Source: Acidobacteriaceae bacterium (GTDB taxonomy: Bacteria; Acidobacteriota; Terriglobia; Terriglobales; Acidobacteriaceae). From it: DNA of 52,653 bases. The DNA is taken from the NCBI GenBank assembly GCA_903642265.1, contig CAHJWN010000021.1:1-52653 (forward strand), given 5' to 3'. Below, one piece after another: positions 11,314 to 19,817 of the stretch (positions within the stretch are counted from its first letter, which is position 1; every line of letters starts with the position of its first letter). The translations under genes and the position numbers were made by a program. Below the pieces are notes generated by a model. It made no database searches and was not told the DNA's origin. It was given only the letters and a program-made list of their open reading frames with translations.

Positions 11314-12561
11314 CTAGAGGCCGGCGTACCAGTCGTAGCCGAGCTTGGTCCAATAATCGTCGGGCTGCTTGTCGGTATAGGCGATCAGGGCGATGCGCTT
11401 GATCTGCTTGTAACCGTACTTGATCGGCATGTGCAGGCGCAGCGGTGCGCCGTGAAGCTGCGAGAGCGGAGCACCGGACATCTCCGTTGCGAGCAGCGTC
11501 TGGGGGTGTTTGCAGGCGTTGAAGTTGTAGCCGCAATAGTAGTCGCCGAAGGGCGTCTCCATGTAGACGTATTTGGGGAGCTTGCCCTGTGCGTTCAGCG
11601 CCGGTGGATAGGCGGCGATGAGATCGGCGAGACGATACCCGCCCCAGTGAACGATCTCGCTCCAGCCCTCGATGCATTTGAACTCGTTGATAAGTTCGTG
11701 GTGCGGAAGCTTCTTGATGTCGTCCAACGTAAGCAGCAGGCCAGGCGTGGAGGGGTCGAGATCGCTGTCGCTGTCGCCGGCCTCTTCCTGGCCGCGCATC
11801 GGCGTACCGTCGGCGCCGAGAGCACGGGTCCAGACGGCGGGCTTCTCAGCTGGGCCCTTGGAGTCGTCAGCGGAGGCGGAGGCTTGCTGCGGGAAGTCGA
11901 CCTCTTTGTACTCCCATGCGGTGACGTCGGGGACGTACTGCTTGTACTGCTTCGGGTTGTCGACGCCGACCAGCTTCAGTCGCCAGGTGTCGAGAACGAG
12001 CTCCTGGCGGAGACCATAGGGGCCGTTGAAGCGAAGCTCTGGAACGGCCTTCGACTTAGCAAAGGTAGGCGCGATGCCGCGCTCCTCGAAGACGCCCCGG
12101 GCAACGTCTGCGTTGACGTTGAAGCCTTTGCGGAGCGGGGTTTGCTGCCGGCCGATGAGCGGGCTGTTATCGATCCAGTGATAGACGCCGTAGGCCGCGG
12201 CGGCGGCAGTGGCTCCAGCAAGAAAACCGCGCCGGGTGCGGCGGCCCGATAGTTGAAGCAGGTCGCGATCGGCCTGGTTCTGTGGTTCGAGGGTCGGCTC
12301 GGAGCTGAGGTGTTCGGCGATCTTTGCGGCGGCAAACCTGGCTTCCTTCACCTTAGGGTCGTGATCGACGAGGGCACCTTGCGGGGATGCTGCGGATTTC
12401 GAATCGACGCGCTCAGGCTCGTACTCCTCATCAGGATCGGAGTGGGGATCAATGCGGTCTGTGCGGTTCTCACGCTCTTCCTGCTGACGGCGCTTCTCGC
12501 GTTCTTCGCGCTCTTCCTCGCCATCCGCCATCTTGAGGTCCGGCCCATTTTCAAGACTCAT
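11314..12561 (-). CDS. Sulfite-oxidase-fold molybdenum-cofactor oxidoreductase
   Basis: The 415-residue protein is of the MsrP/YedY and sulfite oxidase family. The likely molybdenum ligand is Cys296 in FKCIEGWSE, followed by conserved segments such as ETPFGDYYCGYN. A twin-arginine motif RRTRRGFLAG lies at 108-117 and is followed by a hydrophobic Ala-rich stretch, but it comes after about 105 charged, Glu/Arg-rich residues. A Tat signal that deep is unusual. An acidic linker (about 225-275) interrupts the domain. The start follows the cytochrome b stop by two bases, so the pair probably forms one membrane enzyme. Substrate is unknown; sulfite or sulfoxide-type substrates are family guesses. 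Confidence 0.88.
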   Translation of the reverse strand: MSLENGPDLKMADGEEEREEREKRRQQEERENRTDRIDPHSDPDEEYEPERVDSKSAASPQGALVDHDPKVKEARFAAAKIAEHLSSEPTLEPQNQADRDLLQLSGRRTRRGFLAGATAAAAAYGVYHWIDNSPLIGRQQTPLRKGFNVNADVARGVFEERGIAPTFAKSKAVPELRFNGPYGLRQELVLDTWRLKLVGVDNPKQYKQYVPDVTAWEYKEVDFPQQASASADDSKGPAEKPAVWTRALGADGTPMRGQEEAGDSDSDLDPSTPGLLLTLDDIKKLPHHELINEFKCIEGWSEIVHWGGYRLADLIAAYPPALNAQGKLPKYVYMETPFGDYYCGYNFNACKHPQTLLATEMSGAPLSQLHGAPLRLHMPIKYGYKQIKRIALIAYTDKQPDDYWTKLGYDWYAGL

Positions 12562-12563
12562 GG

Positions 12564-13463
12564 CTATCTCCTTTCTTCGGTGTAGGGGCGTGAGTCGGCA
12601 GGACGGATTTCATACCCGCTGACCATGCCGCGGAAGTTGTTCCAGCCGGTTTTGACCACTTGAAAGATATGCAGAAGGAAGAAGGCCATGAAACCAATGG
12701 TGAGCCAGAAGTGCAGCCAGCGGGCCATCTCATAGCCGCCCAGCAGCGAGGTGAGATAGTGCGCCTGGATCGGTTTGTAGACTGCGAGGCCAGTAAGCAG
12801 CGAACCCAGGCCCATGAAGATGATGGCGGTATAAGCGATCTTCTGCGCGCCGTTGTACTTCTTTGCGGGCGGATGGACCTTGGTAAGGTGCAGGTCATAG
12901 AGCGTGACCAGCATGGCTTCCTTCCACGAGGCTATGGTCGGAACCATGAGCCGCCAGTTGCCGGAGAGGACGAGGTAGCTGACGTAGACGAAGCCATTGA
13001 TGCCAAAGATCCACATGAAGACGAAGTGCCATCCGAGACCGGTAGTGATCTGGTAGGGCGCGTTCAGCCATTTGTAGACCCACTCCGGCCAGAAGCGAAA
13101 AAGGGTAAAGCTGCCAATGCCGATGCGGTAGATGCGGTGCGGGTGCTGGTAGGCGTTGTCGGAATCGCCCCAATAGATCAGCATGCCGCTCCAGATCATG
13201 GTGAAGAGCACGGGAAAGTTGATCCAATGCATCCATCGAATGGCGAGGGGATGCTTCTTCTCGAGGCGGAGCGTGGCTGCGGCGGGCTTCGTTTCACCGG
13301 TTGGCTCGGCCTGGCTTTCGGAGTCTTCGGCGTCGACCGACTGCTGTGCGCTTTCAACGATGGCGGCAACAGCAGCGGGACCATCTACAATCTGACTCGC
13401 GATCTCACCCGCGGCAGGGGTAAGGATTGCATCGCCGTCCGGGTCTGGGGTTGCGTTCGGCAT
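12564..13463 (-). CDS. Cytochrome b561-type membrane subunit
   Basis: The 299-residue integral membrane protein has about four to five hydrophobic helices. Histidines suited to heme b binding include those in HPLAIRWMHW and WLHFWLTIGF. The first ~75 residues are a hydrophilic, acidic Ala/Glu-rich tail. It is the first gene of a leftward run and sits two bases before the molybdoenzyme, so the likely role is to pass electrons between the quinone pool and that enzyme, as MsrQ or NapC-like partners do elsewhere. The family match is to the DsbB-independent b561 group; MsrQ itself is less similar. Confidence 0.88.
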   Translation of the reverse strand: MPNATPDPDGDAILTPAAGEIASQIVDGPAAVAAIVESAQQSVDAEDSESQAEPTGETKPAAATLRLEKKHPLAIRWMHWINFPVLFTMIWSGMLIYWGDSDNAYQHPHRIYRIGIGSFTLFRFWPEWVYKWLNAPYQITTGLGWHFVFMWIFGINGFVYVSYLVLSGNWRLMVPTIASWKEAMLVTLYDLHLTKVHPPAKKYNGAQKIAYTAIIFMGLGSLLTGLAVYKPIQAHYLTSLLGGYEMARWLHFWLTIGFMAFFLLHIFQVVKTGWNNFRGMVSGYEIRPADSRPYTEERR

Positions 13464-13646
13464 TGTGCTGAGCTCCTGCTACGTGCAGTACCGAAGATAT
13501 CAGCAAGACGCGACGGAGACGCTCAACGATCTTTCTGCGGGCCGAGGTCCTCTCTCCTGCAAAGTGCCTTGGGCCTCACGGTTTCGGCTGTATACGGTTG
13601 GGCGTGTGAGGGCTTATCGGACAGCCATGCGTGAGGTTTAGAAGCG

Positions 13647-13661
13647 TTTCACCTGGTGAAA
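13647..13661. promoter_or_regulatory. Palindrome TTTCACC-T-GGTGAAA, candidate operator
   Basis: A perfect 7+7 palindrome around one central base, about 87 bases before the GH75 start. Its TCACC/GGTGA half-sites also occur in an inverted repeat in front of the XRE-cupin regulator gene at 16862-16888. A common regulator is a guess from this similarity. Confidence 0.4.
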
Positions 13662-13747
13662 TCACAGTGAGTCAGAGGTTGTTTCTATCAGCGAAGGAAT
13701 GAATGCGGCTCAAAGAAGCGGACGCGCCTTTCCGGTAAACTTAGGAG

Positions 13748-14443
13748 ATGGCAGCACTTCGCAAGCGAATCTGCGGGACACTCTCACTTCTGGGCTTTGC
13801 GGTATTTACGTCATTGGGTAATGGGCAAACAGCAAAGCCGCTTCCCTTCTTCGACCAGGTGGGCAAGATGACGGTGGACGTGGATGGTGCACCGAATGCT
13901 TATGGACCGCCGGGAAGACCGGCGCTTGACTTCGAGAAGAATGCGCATACCGGCGGGACCATACGTGGGCCAATCGTCGGCTACCTTACGGATCACGGCA
14001 AGCCCGTGATGCAGGGGCCGAACGATCCGAAGCCGGGGTATTACATCTCGACAACGGACTTCCGTGATGACTCCATCATTGATGATCGGAACCCGAGGAA
14101 GTACGTGGATGCAACGAAGATCAATTACGTGGTGCTGGGGAGTTTTGGCAGGAAGCATCATGTAAAGCTTGGCGACCTGGTCGTGGTGCATAGCCATGAG
14201 ACCGAAAAGACGGTGTACGCGATTGTTGGCGACTCCGGCAATGCAGCAGGGACAGAAGGATCGCTGGCGCTGCTCCAGGCGCTCGGTTATCCATATAAAG
14301 ATGGCAAGGATGATGCGGTCGAGGACCCAAAGATCGTAATTCGGTACTACCCGGGATCAAATCCTCAGCGCCGCTTCTTTCGTGCGCAGGCAGAAGTCGA
14401 TAGGGCTGCCGAAGTGCTGAAGCTTGATCGCAAGTTCCATTAA
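13748..14443 (+). CDS. Secreted GH75-type chitosanase
   Basis: The 231-residue protein has a signal peptide (about 1-26). The rest fits glycoside hydrolase family 75, which cuts chitosan internally with inversion. Family-like segments are VDGAPNAYGP, then GDLVVVHSHE, and then AIVGDSGNAAGTEGS, which carries the Asp and Glu that correspond to the catalytic pair in fungal GH75 enzymes. The ribosome site AGGAG almost touches the ATG, which is unusually close. It stands alone on the plus strand and is convergent with the GH27 gene. A related non-chitosan substrate cannot be excluded. Confidence 0.87.
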   Translation: MAALRKRICGTLSLLGFAVFTSLGNGQTAKPLPFFDQVGKMTVDVDGAPNAYGPPGRPALDFEKNAHTGGTIRGPIVGYLTDHGKPVMQGPNDPKPGYYISTTDFRDDSIIDDRNPRKYVDATKINYVVLGSFGRKHHVKLGDLVVVHSHETEKTVYAIVGDSGNAAGTEGSLALLQALGYPYKDGKDDAVEDPKIVIRYYPGSNPQRRFFRAQAEVDRAAEVLKLDRKFH

Positions 14444-14507
14444 TTACTCGTGGTGCGATCAAGGGAGTGAGACGCGTTCTAAGTTACGCACGCTTCACCC
14501 TGGGGGC

Positions 14508-15893
14508 TTACCTGTTCAGCGCGAGGAGAAGTGTTCCATGGGGTGGAAGACTCACGTTGATCACAGCAGAGGAAGGCAAGGCAGCCTGTGTCCAGAGATC
14601 GCGCGCCGTGTATTTAGAAGCTTCAAGGCCATAGTGGGCGAAGGGTGAGTTGATAGCGACGGGTGCGTCGCCGAGGTTGAAGAGGGCGAGGTAAAGCTGG
14701 CCGTCTGGTGTGCTGGAGGTCCAGGCGATCACATCGCCATCGGTTGCGGCAAGATGCTGGCCGGAGCCCTGCTGGTCCATTGCGACGACGTCGCGGTTGG
14801 TGAGCAGTGAGGCAGTCCATTCATCCAGCTGCGTGAGGTTGCCGCCGAAGAAGAGCGGTGAGCGCGCGATGGACCAGAGGGTTACAAGGGTCCGCTGCTC
14901 GTCATGGGAGAGAGCAGTCTTGCGCGGCAGGCCCCAACCGGGAACCGGGCCAAGCATACCAAGCGGGAGCATATCGGCGTCGGGCCAGTTGCCGGGCTTT
15001 ACATACTTCGTCCAGCTATCAATGACGGCAAACTGCGACTTCACGCTTTGCGGGAATTCATCCTTGTCCTTGCTTGCGGTCCAACGATCCCAGACGTCGT
15101 TCGAGATGCGCCAGAGCTGGGCGTTCGCGCCAAGAGCCGCCGCGTCCGTAAGCGCCGCCGGACCCGGCGAGAGACTCAGCACCATAGGGCGGCCAGACTT
15201 CTCAATGGCCAGGTGGATCATGTGGATCTCGTCTGCCTTGTACGGGTGGGAGGCGATGCAATCCACCTTGACGTAGTCGACGCCCCATGCCGCGTATTGG
15301 GAGAACATCGCGTTGTACCAGGCCTGACCGGCGGGGTTATTCTGTACGCCGAAGTTATCAGGATTCCACGGACAGGTGTCCGCAGTGTCGGCAACATCGT
15401 GCGCATGGAAAGTGCTGTCCGCGACAGGAAGATTCGATTTGACCGCTGACTTTGGGATCCCACGGATGATGTGTATGCCGAACTTGAGTCCTTGTGCGTG
15501 GACCGAGTTTGAAAGAGCGACAAAGCCGGCTTCGGCCTGGGCGGAGACAAAGCGATTCAGCGCAGGCTGATAGCGGCCATAGGCATCGGTGCGGTACTGG
15601 AGCGTTTCGGGTTTTGCTGCAGCTTCCGGATTAGCAAGGTACCAGCCTTCATCTACGACCGCGTAGGTAAAGCCTGCGGACTTCAGTCGGGCTGCCTCTA
15701 CCGCAACGTTGGCCCGGAACTGAGACTCCGTGATGGTCAGACCATAGGAGTCCCAGCTGTTCCAGCCCATCGGCGGAGTCGGGGCATTTATCACCTGCGA
15801 TTGCGCGGCAAGGGTGATCACGGCCAAAGCTGCCGGTGTGAAAATCAACTTCAGGACTGTATCCACAAGTCCAAGCAGGGTACGGGGTTTCAT
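14508..15893 (-). CDS. GH27 alpha-galactosidase, secreted
   Basis: The 461-residue protein has an N-terminal signal segment and a TIM barrel of glycoside hydrolase family 27, which releases terminal alpha-linked galactose with retention. Markers are MGWNSWDSYG at the start of the barrel, the nucleophile Asp in YVKVDCIASH, and the acid/base Asp in WPDADMLPLG. A C-terminal beta-sandwich of about 90 residues follows. The ATG at 15893 is preferred because it opens the signal peptide; the frame continues a little further upstream without family character. Its role is probably breakdown of galactose-bearing plant polymers or oligosaccharides. The neighbouring XRE-cupin gene may control it. Confidence 0.93.
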   Translation of the reverse strand: MKPRTLLGLVDTVLKLIFTPAALAVITLAAQSQVINAPTPPMGWNSWDSYGLTITESQFRANVAVEAARLKSAGFTYAVVDEGWYLANPEAAAKPETLQYRTDAYGRYQPALNRFVSAQAEAGFVALSNSVHAQGLKFGIHIIRGIPKSAVKSNLPVADSTFHAHDVADTADTCPWNPDNFGVQNNPAGQAWYNAMFSQYAAWGVDYVKVDCIASHPYKADEIHMIHLAIEKSGRPMVLSLSPGPAALTDAAALGANAQLWRISNDVWDRWTASKDKDEFPQSVKSQFAVIDSWTKYVKPGNWPDADMLPLGMLGPVPGWGLPRKTALSHDEQRTLVTLWSIARSPLFFGGNLTQLDEWTASLLTNRDVVAMDQQGSGQHLAATDGDVIAWTSSTPDGQLYLALFNLGDAPVAINSPFAHYGLEASKYTARDLWTQAALPSSAVINVSLPPHGTLLLALNR

Positions 15894-15989
15894 AGAGGCC
15901 CTCTCGTAGGTATTGAGGACTTGGCTCGACAACCCTCTTACCTTGCAGCAATCCATCTTGCCATGAGAGTACCGCTTACAAGAAACGTT

Positions 15990-16838
15990 TTAGACTTTAT
16001 CGCTGAACGCAGGCTTCTTGAAGTTGGGAGCAGGGGTCGCGTCTAAACGCGCTGGTGAAGATCCCAGGGCCCGGACGCGGCTCGACGGAAAGGTAGATCC
16101 CAGCGTCTTGCGGAGAGCCGCTTGCGCGACTTGCTGCTGCAGCGTGACGATAATTGCGGTTGCCGACTCTTCACCAGAGCAGGTGTAGCTGTGCGTAGTA
16201 TCGGCGTCGAAGTAGACGGCATCGCCAGCCTCGATGTGGTGGGTCACTTCGCCGTGCTGAATATCAAGACGGCCACTAAGCAGGATCAGAAACTCACAGC
16301 CGATGTGCTGGTGGGCACGATGCTCGCGACCCTTCTTGGCGGGCAAGAACTCCGCGAAGTACGGGTCAAGCTGGCGGTCCGGCACCATGTAGCCGAGGCT
16401 TTGGAAGAAATATGCCGGGTCGGTTACGCCGCTCTGTGGAAGACGGACGCGGTCTTTAGCGCGATGAACTCGGAAGAGAGTCTGAGGCTCAGGCTCGAAG
16501 AAGTAGCTGAGATCCTTCGAGAAAACCATCGAGATTCGGGCCAAATTGCGCAGAGTAGGCACAACGCGGCCGGTTTCAAGCTGCGAGAGGAAGCTGGCGG
16601 AGAGGCCGGTGTGACGACCCAGTTCAACCAGGCCCATCGATTTCTTGAGGCGGAGGTGCTTGATCCGTTCCCCGATGCGTTTTTCAGCGATAAAGCTTTC
16701 GGCAGCCTCGCCATCAACCTGGACCGAGACCTCCTGAATCGCATTTTCCAGAATTGCAGGCGGCACAAGGCCTGAGGTGGTGGTGCCCTGATCCAGAGAC
16801 TTGTCTTCAGCGGTGATAGTGAGAGCTGCTTTCGGCAT
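15990..16838 (-). CDS. XRE-family regulator with C-terminal cupin
   Basis: The 282-residue DNA-binding protein has a helix-turn-helix of the XRE type (about 55-115, with GLVELGRHTGLSASFLSQLE) and a cupin domain (about 185-255, with HQHIGCEFLILLSG and the metal-type DAVYFDADTTH). Such proteins usually sense small molecules through the cupin. ATG 16838 is chosen because GGAG lies 9 bases before it; a TTG 15 bases upstream is also open. An inverted repeat TCACCAA-N13-TTGGTGA lies just ahead of the start, which suggests self-regulation. The GH27 gene follows on the same strand about 97 bases on. Confidence 0.92.
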   Translation of the reverse strand: MPKAALTITAEDKSLDQGTTTSGLVPPAILENAIQEVSVQVDGEAAESFIAEKRIGERIKHLRLKKSMGLVELGRHTGLSASFLSQLETGRVVPTLRNLARISMVFSKDLSYFFEPEPQTLFRVHRAKDRVRLPQSGVTDPAYFFQSLGYMVPDRQLDPYFAEFLPAKKGREHRAHQHIGCEFLILLSGRLDIQHGEVTHHIEAGDAVYFDADTTHSYTCSGEESATAIIVTLQQQVAQAALRKTLGSTFPSSRVRALGSSPARLDATPAPNFKKPAFSDKV

Positions 16839-16861
16839 TTTTGGATTCTCCAATATTCATC

Positions 16862-16888
16862 TCACCAAGAGACGTTGAAGTTTGGTGA
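16862..16888. promoter_or_regulatory. Inverted repeat TCACCAA-N13-TTGGTGA
   Basis: Two perfect 7-base arms, 24 bases upstream of the XRE-cupin ATG, in the gap shared with the divergent lipoprotein gene. It is a candidate operator for the regulator. A second imperfect dyad, CTCAC-N7-GTGAG, lies at 16918-16934. Confidence 0.45.
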
Positions 16889-16917
16889 AAAGACGTCTGT
16901 ACTTAGAATTTATCTAA

Positions 16918-16934
16918 CTCACGAGATCTGTGAG
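16918..16934. promoter_or_regulatory. Dyad CTCAC-N7-GTGAG
   Basis: Five-base arms around seven bases, in the same divergent gap as the TCACCAA inverted repeat. It shares the TCAC/GTGA core, so it could be a second, weaker site. Evidence is only the symmetry. Confidence 0.3.
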
Positions 16935-17028
16935 AAGGAAAACGCTGAGATAAGGTTGCAGCGCCTTCCCTTTTTTGTAAGTGAGCGGGCGATCCATTGG
17001 GTGCTGGAAATGCTTTACCCTAAGAACA

Positions 17029-18345
17029 ATGCGGCTAGATGATGCCCAACCCGGCGGTAAGTGGACGAGCCGGGTAAGCACGTCTGCCTTCCTTGTGAGT
17101 GCAGTGCTTTGCGCGGGTTGTGCGAACCCTGGGCCGCCTAAACCACCCTCTCTGCACCTACCTGAAACTGTGAAGGACCTGTCCGCAGTGAGGGCGGGCG
17201 ATCACGTGACGCTGCGTTGGACTACTCCGCTGCGAACGACCGACGACATGGAGATCAGAGGAACAATGACGGCGGAGGCGTGCCGCGAGGTGGGTGCAAG
17301 ACCTCTGACTCCGCTGGCCAGAGCTTCGGCATGCGTGCCGGTCCGCAGGATTGCGGTCAACCCTGGTCCGTCCGAGGTGATTGACACGCTGCCGCCGGCA
17401 CTACAGGCCGATCCAGTGACGCTGCTGACTTACCGGGTGAGGATATACAACTCAACCGGGCACTCGGCGGGGGACTCCGCTGGAGTTTATGCCGCGGCAG
17501 GCAGCGTTCCCCATGTGGTCGAGTCGCTTCGGGCGACAGGAAGTGAACGCGGCGCAGTGCTCGAGTGGCAGGGTGATTCGGCGACGAGAGACCCTGCGGC
17601 AGACTTTGTTTATTTGACGCGCATCGATACCACTCCGAACGTGGCTGCGAGCAAAGAGAACAAGGACAAGGCCGCTGCGGGCGGACCTGCGGGCGGACCT
17701 GCAGGGAAGGCCAAGGCAGCCAGGATGAGGCCGGTCAAGACTTCGAAGCCTGAGACCGATGCGACTGGTGAGGCGCATCTACGTGCTCCCGAGAAGGTGC
17801 CAGGATCGCAGACTGACACCGAAGGAACGGTGGATACGACAGCCCTGATGGGCGACACGTACAGCTATCGCGCACAGCGGGTGCGGCAAATGACGACTGG
17901 AGGCCATCCGCTTGAGATTCGGAGCGAGGACTCCACCGCGGTGGCGGTGGCACTGGCCGACACGTTTCCGCCGCGAGTTCCAACCGGACTGGGATCGATC
18001 TCGGGCGTAGCAAAGCCTTCCGAGTTGGCAAGCGCGGGGGGAGCAGTCTCGGGGTCGCAGGCGCTGCCGTATGTCGATCTTTCCTGGGAGCCGAACAGTG
18101 AGGCTGACCTGGCCGGATATCGCATCTACCGGCAAGCGGCCGGGCCGGATGGGTCTCCGCAAGGGCCGCTGGTCAGGCTGACGGCGACACCCATTGCTGC
18201 GCCGGTATATCGAGACGTGGCGGTGAGGGCCGGGCAGGGCTATATTTATAGCGTAACGGCAGTCGACGCGACGGGGAATGAGAGTGCGCCTTCGGCAAAG
18301 GTCCTGGAGACAACAGCCCGAGACGACGGGGAGTCTCTTAAGTGA
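17029..18345 (+). CDS. Lipoprotein with fibronectin type III-like domains
   Basis: The 438-residue protein has a lipoprotein signal ending in SAVLCAGC with lipidation at Cys31. Two beta-sandwich regions follow: an early one (about 45-190) and a clearer fibronectin type III domain near the C-terminus, with YVDLSWEPNSEADLAGYRIY. Between them is a Lys/Ala/Gly-rich linker with a short repeat, GGPAGGPAG. The ATG at 17029 is preferred because it gives a compact signal peptide; a GTG at 16981 is in frame. The probable place is the periplasmic side of a membrane. The partner is unknown. Confidence 0.85.
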   Translation: MRLDDAQPGGKWTSRVSTSAFLVSAVLCAGCANPGPPKPPSLHLPETVKDLSAVRAGDHVTLRWTTPLRTTDDMEIRGTMTAEACREVGARPLTPLARASACVPVRRIAVNPGPSEVIDTLPPALQADPVTLLTYRVRIYNSTGHSAGDSAGVYAAAGSVPHVVESLRATGSERGAVLEWQGDSATRDPAADFVYLTRIDTTPNVAASKENKDKAAAGGPAGGPAGKAKAARMRPVKTSKPETDATGEAHLRAPEKVPGSQTDTEGTVDTTALMGDTYSYRAQRVRQMTTGGHPLEIRSEDSTAVAVALADTFPPRVPTGLGSISGVAKPSELASAGGAVSGSQALPYVDLSWEPNSEADLAGYRIYRQAAGPDGSPQGPLVRLTATPIAAPVYRDVAVRAGQGYIYSVTAVDATGNESAPSAKVLETTARDDGESLK

Positions 18346-18459
18346 GCTACAGGTAAGGCGAAACCCATTGATGTACGCTGCAAGCCAATCGCGGATTGAG
18401 CGTCGGCATCGATCAATGATCCTGATCTTAACGAAAGAACTATAAGGGAGTATACGCAG

Positions 18460-19452
18460 ATGGCAACTCTTCTGGAACAGCTGAAAAAAGTGACTACCGT
18501 CGTTGCCGATACGGGCGACATCAACTCTATCGAGAAATTCAAGCCGACGGATTCGACCACCAACCCGTCGCTGATTGCGGCCGCTTCGGCGATGCCGGAG
18601 TACTCGCAGATCGTGGACGACGTGCTGAAGGATTCGCGCGACGCTGCTGGCGACAAGGCCTCGGACGAGGAGGTCGCGAATATGGCGTTCAAGGCACTCG
18701 CCGTGGCATTTGGTAAGAAGATCCTGAAGATCGTTCCCGGCCGGGTGTCGACCGAAGTGGACGCTCGCCTGAGCTATGACAGGGAGAAAACACTGGAACA
18801 GGCGCGGGACATCATCGCGCAATACGACAAGGCAGGCATCGGTCGCGAACGCGTCCTGGTAAAGATCGCTTCGACCTGGGAAGGCATTAAGGCGGCAGAG
18901 ATTCTGGAGCAGGAAGGCATTCACTGCAACCTGACGCTGCTGTTCGGATTGCACCAGGCGATTGCGTGCGCAGAGGCGAAGGTCACGCTGATCTCACCGT
19001 TCGTCGGGCGCATCCTTGACTGGTACAAGAAGGACACGGGCAAGGATTATGTTGGCGCTGACGACCCCGGCGTGCAGTCGGTAACGACGATCTACAACTA
19101 CTACAAGAAGTTTGGCTACAAGACCCAGGTGATGGGCGCCAGCTTCCGCAACATCAGCGAGATTACTGAGCTTGCTGGTTCAGACCTGCTGACGATTGCT
19201 CCAAAGCTGCTGGCTGAGTTGGATTCGAAGGAAGGCGATCTGCCATTGAAGCTCGATGCTTCGAAAGCCGCCTCGATGGACATCGAAAAGCTGACCATTG
19301 ACAAGGACACTTTTGAGAAGATGCACGCGGAAGATCGCATGGCGCACGACAAGTTGAAGGAAGGGATTGAAGGCTTTTCGGCTGCGCTTGTGGATCTGGA
19401 GAAGCTGCTGGCGAAGAGGCTGCAGGAGTTGATGCAGCCTGCAAATGCTTAA
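18460..19452 (+). CDS. tal: Transaldolase
   Basis: The 330-residue cytoplasmic enzyme of the non-oxidative pentose phosphate pathway moves dihydroxyacetone from sedoheptulose 7-phosphate to glyceraldehyde 3-phosphate. It is of the long (TalA/TalB) type. The Schiff-base lysine is Lys135 in [12 protein letters not shown], and DSTTNPSLI near the N-terminus and GASFRNISE later in the barrel are conserved. GGGAG precedes the ATG with a 9-base gap. It is monocistronic, with a strong hairpin directly downstream. Confidence 0.97.
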   Translation: MATLLEQLKKVTTVVADTGDINSIEKFKPTDSTTNPSLIAAASAMPEYSQIVDDVLKDSRDAAGDKASDEEVANMAFKALAVAFGKKILKIVPGRVSTEVDARLSYDREKTLEQARDIIAQYDKAGIGRERVLVKIASTWEGIKAAEILEQEGIHCNLTLLFGLHQAIACAEAKVTLISPFVGRILDWYKKDTGKDYVGADDPGVQSVTTIYNYYKKFGYKTQVMGASFRNISEITELAGSDLLTIAPKLLAELDSKEGDLPLKLDASKAASMDIEKLTIDKDTFEKMHAEDRMAHDKLKEGIEGFSAALVDLEKLLAKRLQELMQPANA

Positions 19453-19468
19453 ATGTAACTTTCGTTAG

Positions 19469-19504
19469 AGAAGAAATGGCGACCTGAGGGTCGCCATTTC
19501 TTCT
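19469..19504. terminator. Strong terminator hairpin after transaldolase
   Basis: A perfect 16-bp stem (AGAAGAAATGGCGACC) closes a TGAG loop. The A-rich 5' arm gives a T-rich 3' arm in both directions, so it can serve tal and also the leftward hslVU transcript that ends at 19512. Confidence 0.9.
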
Positions 19505-19511
19505 TGACATT

Positions 19512-19817
19512 CTATGCTGGCGGCAATTCCGCGAGGACTTCTTCGATCGTGACTCCATCGAGCCATAGATGACGGTCGCGAGTATAATTGCCCGTTGTCT
19601 TCCGGGATATGTTGAGAAAACGAGCAAAACCGTACACCCCGAGTTCCGCTTGATCTCCGCCTGATTGGCAGAGCTGGCAACCCACTGCCATCGGCCCTCT
19701 TCGACAATCTGGAAGTTGCGTTTCACAGCCGCAGCTTCGAGGCGAACGCGAAGCTGTGATGGACAGTCGGTCAGTCGATTCAGCGCACACGTGTCGAGGT
19801 AGATCCTTATTCTTCAT
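19512..19817 (-). pseudogene. Decayed PIN-domain (toxin-type ribonuclease) gene after hslU
   Basis: The ATG at 19817 overlaps the hslU stop in ATGA, the spacing of a coupled downstream gene. Read from that ATG, the 101-residue product has no clear domain. Read one base earlier, in the hslU frame, the DNA gives IYLDTCALNRL, then QLRVRLEAAAV, then GRWQWVASSANQAEIKRN, which is the typical N-terminal half of a PIN-domain nuclease with its first acidic residue. That frame has no start of its own. Further on similarity fades, and the original frame closes with WLDGVTIEEVLAELPPA. The C-terminal acidic residues needed for nuclease activity are not seen. The simplest reading is a frameshifted, shortened PIN gene. 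Confidence 0.7.

Noticed and set aside
11237..11677. Upstream extension of the CPPC protein frame
   Set aside because: It overlaps the molybdoenzyme gene in another frame, is arginine-rich without family character, and would bury the clear signal peptide starting at 11236.
11272..12252. Rightward open frame of 326 codons across the molybdoenzyme gene
   Set aside because: It is antisense to a well-supported gene with a conserved Cys motif, and has no recognisable domain.
12660..13634. Rightward open frame of 324 codons across the cytochrome b gene
   Set aside because: It is antisense to a membrane protein with clear heme-type histidines. The acidic composition is that of an antisense shadow.
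19504..19509. TTGACA, a consensus -35 hexamer
   Set aside because: No fitting -10 element follows at 16-18 bases, and no rightward gene lies downstream.
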